A stretch of 64,000 nucleotides of DNA from Crocinitomicaceae bacterium. Its GTDB lineage: Bacteria > Bacteroidota > Bacteroidia > Flavobacteriales_D > Crocinitomicaceae. The stretch spans positions 51,023-115,022 of the forward strand of contig JAHEMR010000006.1 of NCBI GenBank assembly GCA_024643545.1, read 5' to 3'. Position numbers and translations under genes: made by a program. Under the pieces are notes generated by a model. The model worked only from the letters and a program-made list of their open reading frames with translations, ran no database searches and was not told the DNA's origin. Below, in pieces: positions 56,353 to 64,000 of this stretch (positions are counted from its first letter, which is position 1; every line of letters begins with the position of its first letter).

Positions 56353-56742
56353 CTACTGTGGCAAACACAATACGTAGAGGTATTTACTCGTTTTAAATCC
56401 TTTATGATCCAGCGTCGCTTCCACTTTTAACGTGAGCATAGTGGTATCCATTACTTGATTGTGCCAATGTTCATGAAAGGCGTAAGATTTTGCTTTTTCT
56501 TCAGAAGTCAATGATAAATATTCCTCTCCCGTAAAAGCATTCGCATATGTTAATTTGTATCCGTACATATTCCCATCTCCTACAATTGTCCCTTCCAAAT
56601 GCAAGGAGTCGTTGTACGGAATAGTGTCATTTGCTATCGGCTCCATGATTTCAATGGTAGCCATTGTTGCGTCACCTTTGTGACACGCGCTTAATAGTAA
56701 AATAGCAACAAATGCTGCCGAACTAAAAATTATTTTTTTCAT
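56353..56742 (-). CDS. Small lipoprotein, DUF4625-like
   Basis: 129 residues with lipobox LLSAC (Cys20). The mature part is an Ig-like beta-sandwich: IEIMEPIANDTIPYNDSLHLEGTI, then HEHWHNQ with a His cluster, then TMLTLKVEATLDHKGF. This layout resembles DUF4625 lipoproteins, which in Bacteroidetes often sit near outer-membrane or metal proteins. It overlaps the upstream barrel gene by 20 nt. The His cluster could bind metal, but this is inference. Confidence 0.7.
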   Translation of the reverse strand: MKKIIFSSAAFVAILLLSACHKGDATMATIEIMEPIANDTIPYNDSLHLEGTIVGDGNMYGYKLTYANAFTGEEYLSLTSEEKAKSYAFHEHWHNQVMDTTMLTLKVEATLDHKGFKTSKYLYVLCLPQ

Positions 56743-57637
56743 GTTGTTTTTTTTTAATTAAGTAATTTACATTGAGTCCGAAGACAATTTTTTGTTGAAT
56801 GGCACCTTGACTTAGACTCTGAAACATGGCTTTTTGCGCTTGCAGAGAAAAAAGCCAATGGTAGGTTAAAAGGTTTACGCTTGCTTTTACAGAACTTACA
56901 TAGCCATTGTTTGCTTGTTCCATTAAAATGGAACCTTGATACCTGCTTGAAGCAAACCAATCTTGTTGAAATCCACATGACGTGATTAAACGCGCACTGT
57001 TAACCTTTCGGTTGTAAATGAAAACACTTGAAATTTGGGTGGAATTGCCATAGCGGAAAGAAGCCTGATCCGTTCCTTTTAAGGTATGACTTGCTTCGGC
57101 TTGAATGGAAAAACGGGAATCCAAACGACGGGTGTAATTCGCGAGTAAGAGTCCATCCCAAGAACCGGTTCCCGGGTACAAATTTTTCAATTCAAGGGGG
57201 TAGTTACCGGATTTCCCAAAAGGCATTTTTATTCCAAATCCAAGGTTTAGAAAGTCCTGTGTGACATGCATGGAATCTTTACGATCGATCAAAGCATAGG
57301 TCAAGAGTAAATTCGGATCGCCGATTCCTTGAACCAACGTCGCGTTAAAATCGGTTTTTTGTCGTGCCACTTGAAAAGGAATCGTCCCATAGATTTGTAC
57401 TTTACGTCCAAGTTGCGTACGAAAAGTTAAGTCATTTTGCCAAAATGTTTCTGACGAATGTTTGATCCCGTACAAGTAAGAATCGAAGCTTCGCACTTGG
57501 GACCTCCATCCCACCAAATGGAATTGATTCGCGGCAAAAATCCCGATAGATGCATTGCTTCCAACACCGCCACAAAGGTCGCAAGCTGAAAGTTTGACAT
57601 AGCTCAAAAGCATGCCAAATAAATAGAAATATTTCAT
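56723..57637 (-). CDS. Outer-membrane barrel-like protein with N-terminal CDLCGG motif
   Basis: 304 residues. After the signal peptide the mature protein starts with CDLCGGVGSNASIGIF and then FHLVGWRSQVRSF; the rest is amphipathic strands with a FGKSGNYPLELKNLYPGTGSWD loop. Proteins with this CxxCG start followed by a transporter-like barrel are common in Bacteroidetes and often neighbour metal genes, from memory. First gene of a two-gene unit with the lipoprotein. Confidence 0.7.
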   Translation of the reverse strand: MKYFYLFGMLLSYVKLSACDLCGGVGSNASIGIFAANQFHLVGWRSQVRSFDSYLYGIKHSSETFWQNDLTFRTQLGRKVQIYGTIPFQVARQKTDFNATLVQGIGDPNLLLTYALIDRKDSMHVTQDFLNLGFGIKMPFGKSGNYPLELKNLYPGTGSWDGLLLANYTRRLDSRFSIQAEASHTLKGTDQASFRYGNSTQISSVFIYNRKVNSARLITSCGFQQDWFASSRYQGSILMEQANNGYVSSVKASVNLLTYHWLFSLQAQKAMFQSLSQGAIQQKIVFGLNVNYLIKKKQHEKNNF

Positions 57638-57678
57638 TGAATGATTGTTAATTAAACAGACTTACAGAAAGCTGTTTC

Positions 57679-58071
57679 TTAACATGGCGGATGAAAAACC
57701 GATGGAATGTATTTAACTAGAAGACTTTCCGAATAACAAAAAAAAGGTTGTTTCCGTAATTTGGCTTCCTTCATCAACGAATAAACTTCTGGGAAAACCG
57801 GTGATTCAAAATCGGCAGTTTCCAACCATTTTATTTGTTCCAACGACCGAGATGATGTTTGCTTTTTATCGTCGAGTTTCGCCTCTGCTTTTTGCAATTG
57901 TTTTGCAAGGTAACATTTTCCATTACAATGCATTTCCGGACGATTTTTGTTCTCGCATTCCATCCGTGCAATCTCGCGCTGATTCATGCGAAAATTTACT
58001 TGCCAAAAGACACCGTAAAAGGTTTTACTTAGTAAAACTGTGAGGAGAAATATGGTGCTCAATATGCGCAT
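57679..58071 (-). CDS. Small exported Cys-motif protein
   Basis: About 130 residues from ATG 58071 (MRILSTIFLLTVLL), which opens a signal peptide. The ATG at 58116 would put it upstream of the promoter box. The motif CENKNRPEMHCNGKCYLAK has three closely spaced Cys, a pattern I recall from Bacteroidetes proteins near metal-uptake genes. The C terminus VFHPPC resembles the IWHPPQLG end of the small protein at 3265-3654. Metal handling is inferred, not shown. Confidence 0.7.
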   Translation of the reverse strand: MRILSTIFLLTVLLSKTFYGVFWQVNFRMNQREIARMECENKNRPEMHCNGKCYLAKQLQKAEAKLDDKKQTSSRSLEQIKWLETADFESPVFPEVYSLMKEAKLRKQPFFCYSESLLVKYIPSVFHPPC

Positions 58072-58076
58072 TGTTG

Positions 58077-58084
58077 CAAATTTA
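58077..58084 (-). promoter_or_regulatory. -7 box TAAATTTG, probably leaderless
   Basis: Exact TAnnTTTG match on the minus strand, ending five bases before ATG 58071. It supports that start over the one at 58116. Confidence 0.5.
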
Positions 58085-58227
58085 GCAATTAAACGAATGA
58101 GAAAATATGACAACAATCAGTTAAAGGAAAAAACAGCCTATTTTTCTTGAATATTATTAAACAAAATGAATAGCATCCGCGCATATTTCTGTTTATAAGT
58201 AAGTTTTTCTGTGTTAATTATTGGCCT

Positions 58228-58235
58228 TACCTTTG
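58228..58235 (+). promoter_or_regulatory. -7 box TACCTTTG for the 58307 gene and adhesin
   Basis: Exact TAnnTTTG match. The position for the -33 element holds TTTT (58205-58208) with a 19-nt spacer. It gives a leader of about 65 nt. Confidence 0.55.
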
Positions 58236-58306
58236 CGAAATTATTTGAGAATTGTTGAGTGTTTAGATGAAAACTCATGCCTTTTTTAATTGTAAATCAT
58301 TTGTGA

Positions 58307-59020
58307 ATGAATAATCTTATGCAGAAATTAACATCCAGTCACTGTAAATTGACTTTCTTTTTCCTATCCTTTATCATTATAGGATCAACAGTGTTCGCTC
58401 AAAGTCCTTTATCACAAGGAAACGAGCAAAACAAACTTCAAATCCCTTTCAATCACCACCTCGATTTGAATCAACTTGGTCTACATGTTACTGACACATT
58501 TGATTGGGAAATTCGCGATTCAAACAACGAAGTAGTTGTGAATCAAAGTAATGAAAACCTAGATGCTTATTCATTTTCAATTCCCGGAACATATTCGTTA
58601 TCCATCTCAAATATTGCAGAGAAACAACCATCGGAATGCAATCATTCAAGACTTCCACAGTCCTTTGAAATCACTGTCTCCAATTACGAAGTGAAATTTG
58701 ATGTGCTTAACCTAAGTTTTTCGAATTCACTCACAACGGAAAATTTACAAAACGGTTTATTTCTTGATGTACCCGTTACCATAAACATGTACAGTAATTC
58801 TACACAAACCATTGATTTTAACGCAATAAAAGTTATGGTTCAAGGAGTTGGTTGTGCTATTTCTGCAACCCCTGCAGGTCAAGATCATACGTTGACTTCA
58901 GGTCAACACAACCTTCGCTTTTCACTAAAAGGAAATTCCATAAAACAGAGCTACATCATGATCGATTTCATTGATCAAAACGGAGCGATTACAACTTACT
59001 ACCACCCGCAAACATTATAA
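58307..59020 (+). CDS. Exported protein of unknown function
   Basis: 237 residues with a signal peptide ending VFAQ. Two beta-rich parts follow: the first resembles an Ig/PKD module (FDWEIRDSNNEVVVNQS...FSIPGTYSLSISNIAE), the second is unassigned (TINMYSNSTQTIDFNAIKVMV). No T9SS tail. The giant adhesin-like gene starts one base after its stop, so the two are probably an operon and may act together. Confidence 0.7.
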   Translation: MNNLMQKLTSSHCKLTFFFLSFIIIGSTVFAQSPLSQGNEQNKLQIPFNHHLDLNQLGLHVTDTFDWEIRDSNNEVVVNQSNENLDAYSFSIPGTYSLSISNIAEKQPSECNHSRLPQSFEITVSNYEVKFDVLNLSFSNSLTTENLQNGLFLDVPVTINMYSNSTQTIDFNAIKVMVQGVGCAISATPAGQDHTLTSGQHNLRFSLKGNSIKQSYIMIDFIDQNGAITTYYHPQTL

Positions 59021-59021
59021 T

Positions 59022-62000
59022 ATGAGTCAGTCAAATTTTACGAATATGCACAAAAATTATATTGCCAAATTCCGCCTTATAACCATTTTGTTTTTGGGAG
59101 TTTTTTCAACCACAAATACCATCGCACAATGTGGATTCCAAGCAACTTGTCCGAATACGGACTATTTGAATTTTGGTATGGGATCAAACACAGATGCGGC
59201 CTCCATTGAGTACGACAACTTTATTTCATCGTTCCACTCAACCGTGGTAAGAACTTCGCAAGGAACCTATAAAGTTTGGGGTGAAGGAGTAGCAGGAAAC
59301 GGTGTTGACAACCTATTAGCTCCAACAGAAATCAATGTAGCAAATTATCCGGGACTCACAGGAACCATATTGAAGGCTCATATTGCGTCAACATATACAC
59401 CCGGTGTACAAGGAATCATTTTAACAACGACAGGTTTGTTTGCCTGGGGAGCAGAAGGAACTGTTTTACATTCAAACCTTACAACTTCCAGTGCATTTCA
59501 AAAAATCACTGTTGCCGGAAATACGCAAGGCTTACCAGCTGGAGTTTTACCTACAGATGTAAAAATGTTATTTGTAACTCCTCAAACAATTGCGCTTACT
59601 ACCTGTTCTGGAAATGTTTTTGTTTTAACTCAAACAGCAGAAAACAGTGGTACAGGCCTTAGCGGAACACAAACCGCAGCAAATGCAACAACTTGGCTTC
59701 AGGTAACCACCTCGGCAACTGGAAATCCAGCATTGACAAATGTTATTAGTGTACGCGGATCACAAAAGACACTTTTTGCCTTGACTTCAACAGGTCAACT
59801 TTACACTTGGGGAGCAGAGACCTTTTTAGGTAACAATACCGCAATGGCTAGCCGTACGCGCGCTACCCTTATGACACTTCCTTCTGCGAATCCAATAAAA
59901 ATGATTGGTGCAACCCGCGATGATTCTAACTCGAAATCAAGTTATTATGTACTAAATGCCAATGGAAATTTATATGCATTAGGTGGCAATGGTATGCGTC
60001 AATTAGGAGATTGGACAGCAACAGACAGACTTTCATGGATTCAGCCACGTTATACTTCCACTACTGGTCCGGTAATGGCTAATATTCATTGGATTTCTCC
60101 TAATGAGCATGATTATAAATATGCTGCAGTCAATGTACTGACAAAAGATTCTCTTAACTATAACTGGGGAGATGCCAACAATTCAATGTTAGGCAGAAGC
60201 TCTACATCTGCTCAAGACCCAGGCATGCCAAATGGAATTACAACTTCCGAAAGAATTCTTGCTGTTGAAACCGGTGGTCACACCTCAATGCTAGCAAAAA
60301 AATGTGAGGACTATTTTGGTTATGTAGGACACCGAATCCGAGGAAGTATGGGAGACGGGACAAACAACACCACTACGGAATCTACCTATACCTTTGCTAC
60401 AGCTGTAGTATACATTTGTGGTGCAACCAATGTAGAGGTAAGCATTTCTGGAACTCCTGTTTTAAGTAGCACTGGAAATTACTGCAATGGGACTACTATT
60501 GATATTACTGCAACTCCTCCAGGCGGAACCTATAGTTTGACAGGTGCTGCAACGTTAAGTGGTAATAACTTAACATTCACTGGAACAGGAAACAACTCCG
60601 TAAACCTTGTTTACACGTACAATGTACCAGGATGTCCGAATCCTGTGAATGCAAGTTTACCTCTCACAGTGCAAAACTGTGCCATCGCCGAAGCCGGACC
60701 TGCAACCGCATCTATTTGTGCTGGAAGCACTTATACAACCGCCGGTAGTTCACAATTCGGAACAATAACTTGGACAACCTCGGGGACAGGAACTTTTATA
60801 AATGGAAATACGAATACAGCAACCTATACACCTAGTGGTGCAGATATTTTAGCCGGTTCAGTTACTTTAACAGTAACAGTCGTTGGCGCATATACCTCAA
60901 CGGACCAAATCGTTTTAACGATTTCGACTGCACCAACAACAGGAAACAACAACGGAAATCAATCCTTGTGTGTAGGCTCAAATACAACTTTGGTTGCATA
61001 CAACAGTAGTGCTGTAGATATGGATGGTATTGACGACTACATCACCGCACCGGCAGGTGTTTACTTTGAAGACAACACCTTTACCATTGAGGGTTGGGTT
61101 TATGTGAAAGGGAATAATATTTGGCAACGCTTAATTGATTTTGGAAATGGCGCTGGTCAACAAACCGTACTTTTTGCATTAAGCGGTGGTACAACGGGAA
61201 ATCCTGTTTTTGAATATTACACTGCGCCAGGTCAAAGTGTTTCGATAACGAGTTCAACGACAATTCCACAGAACCAATGGGTGCATTTAGCGGCCGTTCG
61301 AAATGGTTCAACCGCAACAATTTACATGAACGGTAACCAAGTTGCTTCAAGTAACACTTGGACAATGAATACGGACAATGTTAGCCGTGCAAATTGTTAT
61401 ATTGGAAAAAGCAATTGGCCAGACGGATTGGCAAATGCTAAATTTGGTGAACTTCGAATTTGGTCAAGCGCTAGAACCCAAACGCAGATTTTGAATAACA
61501 TGTACATCCCTGTTTCTCCTCAAACAGACTTACGACTTTTATACCGTTTTGATCAAGGATTAGCAAATCAAACGAATACTGGTATCAACACAGTAATTGA
61601 TCAAAGTGGGGCGAACTATAATGGCGGTAACCCAGCGAATGGGACACTCTCAAACTTTGCATTAACAGGTTCAACTTCCAACTGGACAAATGGCCGAGTG
61701 ACAACGCAAACTGGAACTTGGTCTTCAGGAACCCCTGCTGTAGCATCCATTAATTCGACTACTGGAGTAGTTAACGGACTAACTGCTGGAACATCTTTAA
61801 TGACATACACCGTAACAGGTTCTGGTGGATGTGCCAATGCAACGAGCACGGCAACAGTTACTGTCAATTCACAACCAACGGCACCAACAGTTGTAACGCC
61901 ACAAATTATTTGTCCAAATAATACCGTTGCTGACTTACAAGCAACCGTTGCGAATGGAGAAACCTTACAATGGTTTAGTACTGCAACAGGTGGTACTGCT

Positions 62001-64000
62001 CTGGCTTCATCAACTGTTTTAGTTGCTGGAAACACTTATTATGCTCAAGCAACAAATGCGAATGGTTGTTCTAGTACGAGAACTGCTGTTGTAGTTTACT
62101 CCAATAACGCCTTGAGCTTTGATGGTTCAAATGACCGAGTGAACATGACGAGTAATTCCATTGCCGATGGTGCTACTGCATTTACCATAGAAGGTTGGAT
62201 TAAACCAAATAACACGAACTGGGATAATCAATATCACGCTATTTTCGGAAATCAAACAGGAGGTTCTGCAAATACTAGAAATCCTTCCTTTTACTTGTTA
62301 CAAGGTAAAATCCACGTGGATTCATATGAGGACAATACTTTGGTTCGCTATGATTTCCTAACAAATCAAGCTCTTATCCTTCAAAATGTATGGAGCCATA
62401 TTGCATTGGTGAAAGAAGCTAATTTGTATAAAATATACATCAATGGTACTTTGGCCATAACCAACCCTGCTCCTACAGCCATAAACATCACAGGTCCTTA
62501 TCAATTTGGATTTATTGACAATTACTATGCAGGATTACTTGATGAAGTTCGTTTTTGGAATGTCGCACGAACACAAACCGAAATTCAGGCTACCATGAAT
62601 AATGAATTGGTTGGGAATGAATCTGGACTTGTTGATTACTACAATTTCAATCAAGGAGTCGTGAACGGCAATAATACCTCCATAACTACATTACTTGATA
62701 ATTCAGCACCAGCTAACAATGGCGCAATCACTAATTTTGCTTTAACTGGAACCAGTAGTAATTTTGTATTGGGGTATTTACCTCAAATTACAGGAAATAC
62801 AAGTGTTAATGCTGGATCAACCTTACAATTATCTCATACATTCTCAGGGGGAACTTGGTCTTCATCAAACAATAACCTAGCAACCGTTAATTCATCAACA
62901 GGTGTTGTAACAGGTGTTGGTGCTGGCACAGTTACAATTACCTATACGTTTTGTGGTCAAACCACTACCTATACCGTAACCGTATTTGCTCAATCACTTA
63001 CCGTTAATTCATCTGGAATATCAAGTTTTGCTTCTTGCCAAGGAACGGCGTCTACTGCACAAACATTTACTGTTTCAGGATCAAATCTCACAGCAAATGT
63101 TACAGTAACTGCTCCAACAGGTTACGAAGTGAGCTTAAGTAGTGCTTCAGGTTACGCAAGTTCCGTAACGATTACCGCAAGTGGAACCTTGAGCGCTACA
63201 ACCGTTTACCTAAGAATTGCTAGTACAACTGCAGCAGGTTCTGTTTCAGGATCTGTAAGTATTGCATCAACGGGTGCAACAACTCAAACTTTTACAGCAA
63301 CAGGTACCGTAACAAATCCGCCAAGTGCAGGAACGCTTTCCGGAACACAAGCCATTTGTGTAGGATCTAACACAACTTTCTCGTCAACGAGCACCGGAGG
63401 TACTTGGTCAACGAGCAATTCGGCTATTGCAACGGTGAACGCTTCTGGTATTGTATCTGGTGCGTCAGCTGGAACAGCAACAATTACCTACACCGTTACA
63501 GGAACTGGTGGCTGTGCAAATGCTACCGCTTCAAGAACAGTAACCGTAACAGCTGCTCCTTCTGCAGGAACAATTTCTGGAACAACAGCAATTTGTTCAA
63601 ATGGATCTTCGACACTTAGTTCAACCGTAACAGGTGGTGCTTGGACTTCTGGTACTCCGGCAGTGGCAACAATTAATTCAAGTACTGGTGCAGTAACAGG
63701 TGTTGCAGCAGGTACTTCAGTAATGACATACACCGTAACAGGAACTGGTGGTTGTGCGAATGTTTCAACCACAGCGACAGTAACCGTAACAGCTGCTCCT
63801 TCTGCAGGAACGATTTCTGGAACAACAGCAATTTGTTCAAATGGATCTTCGACACTTAGTTCAACCGTAACAGGTGGTTCTTGGACTTCTGGTACTCCGG
63901 CAGTGGCAACAATTAATTCAAGTACTGGTGCAGTAACAGGTGTTGCAGCAGGTACTTCAGTAATGACATACACCGTAACAGGAACTGGTGGTTGTGCGAA
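59022..64000 (+). CDS. Giant secreted adhesin-like protein (RCC1-like, LamG-like and Ig-like domains), 3' end cut by the window
   Basis: Open frame of 1659 codons from ATG 59022, with no stop before the right edge; ATG 59046 is an alternative start. The signal peptide ends NTIAQ. In order: an RCC1-like propeller region (about residues 45-440) with repeats such as GLFAWGAEG and GQLYTWGAE; Ig/PKD-like modules (about 470-640); a LamG-like domain (about 665-830, DGIDDYITAPAGVYFEDNTF); Ig-like modules (about 885-1026); a second LamG-like domain (about 1028-1200, FDGSNDRVNMTSN); a further beta-sandwich (about 1324-1430); and Big2-type Ig repeats of 80 residues at the end. A T9SS tail would be expected beyond the window. 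Surface attachment or gliding is the likely role. Confidence 0.85.
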   Translation, partial: MSQSNFTNMHKNYIAKFRLITILFLGVFSTTNTIAQCGFQATCPNTDYLNFGMGSNTDAASIEYDNFISSFHSTVVRTSQGTYKVWGEGVAGNGVDNLLAPTEINVANYPGLTGTILKAHIASTYTPGVQGIILTTTGLFAWGAEGTVLHSNLTTSSAFQKITVAGNTQGLPAGVLPTDVKMLFVTPQTIALTTCSGNVFVLTQTAENSGTGLSGTQTAANATTWLQVTTSATGNPALTNVISVRGSQKTLFALTSTGQLYTWGAETFLGNNTAMASRTRATLMTLPSANPIKMIGATRDDSNSKSSYYVLNANGNLYALGGNGMRQLGDWTATDRLSWIQPRYTSTTGPVMANIHWISPNEHDYKYAAVNVLTKDSLNYNWGDANNSMLGRSSTSAQDPGMPNGITTSERILAVETGGHTSMLAKKCEDYFGYVGHRIRGSMGDGTNNTTTESTYTFATAVVYICGATNVEVSISGTPVLSSTGNYCNGTTIDITATPPGGTYSLTGAATLSGNNLTFTGTGNNSVNLVYTYNVPGCPNPVNASLPLTVQNCAIAEAGPATASICAGSTYTTAGSSQFGTITWTTSGTGTFINGNTNTATYTPSGADILAGSVTLTVTVVGAYTSTDQIVLTISTAPTTGNNNGNQSLCVGSNTTLVAYNSSAVDMDGIDDYITAPAGVYFEDNTFTIEGWVYVKGNNIWQRLIDFGNGAGQQTVLFALSGGTTGNPVFEYYTAPGQSVSITSSTTIPQNQWVHLAAVRNGSTATIYMNGNQVASSNTWTMNTDNVSRANCYIGKSNWPDGLANAKFGELRIWSSARTQTQILNNMYIPVSPQTDLRLLYRFDQGLANQTNTGINTVIDQSGANYNGGNPANGTLSNFALTGSTSNWTNGRVTTQTGTWSSGTPAVASINSTTGVVNGLTAGTSLMTYTVTGSGGCANATSTATVTVNSQPTAPTVVTPQIICPNNTVADLQATVANGETLQWFSTATGGTALASSTVLVAGNTYYAQATNANGCSSTRTAVVVYSNNALSFDGSNDRVNMTSNSIADGATAFTIEGWIKPNNTNWDNQYHAIFGNQTGGSANTRNPSFYLLQGKIHVDSYEDNTLVRYDFLTNQALILQNVWSHIALVKEANLYKIYINGTLAITNPAPTAINITGPYQFGFIDNYYAGLLDEVRFWNVARTQTEIQATMNNELVGNESGLVDYYNFNQGVVNGNNTSITTLLDNSAPANNGAITNFALTGTSSNFVLGYLPQITGNTSVNAGSTLQLSHTFSGGTWSSSNNNLATVNSSTGVVTGVGAGTVTITYTFCGQTTTYTVTVFAQSLTVNSSGISSFASCQGTASTAQTFTVSGSNLTANVTVTAPTGYEVSLSSASGYASSVTITASGTLSATTVYLRIASTTAAGSVSGSVSIASTGATTQTFTATGTVTNPPSAGTLSGTQAICVGSNTTFSSTSTGGTWSTSNSAIATVNASGIVSGASAGTATITYTVTGTGGCANATASRTVTVTAAPSAGTISGTTAICSNGSSTLSSTVTGGAWTSGTPAVATINSSTGAVTGVAAGTSVMTYTVTGTGGCANVSTTATVTVTAAPSAGTISGTTAICSNGSSTLSSTVTGGSWTSGTPAVATINSSTGAVTGVAAGTSVMTYTVTGTGGCA
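63541..64000 (+). repeat. Near-identical 240-bp tandem repeats in the adhesin gene
   Basis: 63541-63780 is repeated from 63781 with a period of exactly 240 bp (80 codons, in frame). I find two differences over the 220 bases visible (CAATTT/CGATTT and GGTGCT/GGTTCT). A third, more diverged unit precedes them (about 63301-63540). Each unit is one Ig-like domain. Recent unit duplication is implied. Confidence 0.9.

Noticed and set aside
63488..63973. Minus-strand frame with a repetitive Val/Pro-rich product
   Set aside because: It is the antisense of the repeated Ig-domain codons; the repeats keep that frame open by chance.
1..64000. tRNA, rRNA, CRISPR arrays, prophage genes
   Set aside because: None was recognised on either strand; the only mobile-element trace is the RAYT remnant.

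Overview
The window looks like a chromosomal segment of a Bacteroidota bacterium, most likely Flavobacteriales and possibly near Crocinitomicaceae/Fluviicola. The reasons are type IX secretion (T9SS) C-terminal sorting domains on several exported proteins, promoter -7 boxes of the Bacteroidetes TAnnTTTG type, AT-rich DNA, a short NuoG, and many Bacteroidetes-style beta-barrel and lipoprotein genes. The genus assignment is inference.

Layout. 1-3.7 kb (minus): a metal-efflux RND pump fused at its C terminus to a TolC-like outer-membrane factor (cut by the left edge), with a small exported protein upstream. 3.8-6.7 kb (plus): a secreted M1 metallopeptidase and an unknown exported protein, closed by a terminator. 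6.8-19.5 kb (plus): a complete nuoA-N operon for respiratory complex I, tightly packed, with its own promoter. 19.6-27.8 kb (plus): an OmpR-type two-component system followed by a CusCBA/CzcCBA-like tripartite efflux operon. Three 11-bp direct repeats before the efflux genes look like the regulator's binding site.

27.85-36.1 kb (minus): a tightly coupled seven-gene operon encoding a large T9SS beta-propeller protein, an unassigned P-loop NTPase, an ABC exporter-like protein whose ATPase motifs are damaged, a lipoprotein, a YD-like repeat protein, a DUF2490 protein and an exported isoaspartyl peptidase/asparaginase. It reads as more AT-rich than its surroundings and matches no system I know. 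36.3-41.5 kb (plus): an ECF-like sigma factor with a membrane/beta-barrel partner, then a large VIT-VWA-TPR-DUF2135 protein. 41.5-42.15 kb: a decayed REP-associated tyrosine transposase (RAYT) with an in-frame stop, flanked by two REP-like hairpins. 42.2-43.5 kb: a T9SS-secreted protein with carbohydrate-binding-like domains.

43.5-52.9 kb is a candidate lipid biosynthetic cluster: two different membrane fatty-acid desaturases, a sulfotransferase, a cytochrome P450, a fused fatty-acyl-AMP ligase/acyl carrier protein/thioester reductase, its own Sfp-type phosphopantetheinyl transferase, and an unknown multi-pass membrane protein. Together they could activate, carry, reduce, desaturate, oxidise and sulfate a fatty acyl chain. 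The product is unknown.

53-58.1 kb: a porin-like barrel, a DEAD-box helicase, a PAP2 phosphatase and a minus-strand group of small exported or metal-related proteins. 58.3-64 kb (plus): an exported protein followed by a giant secreted adhesin-like protein (RCC1-like, LamG-like and Ig-like domains, ending in near-identical 240-bp repeats) that runs off the right edge. No tRNA, rRNA, CRISPR array or prophage was seen.
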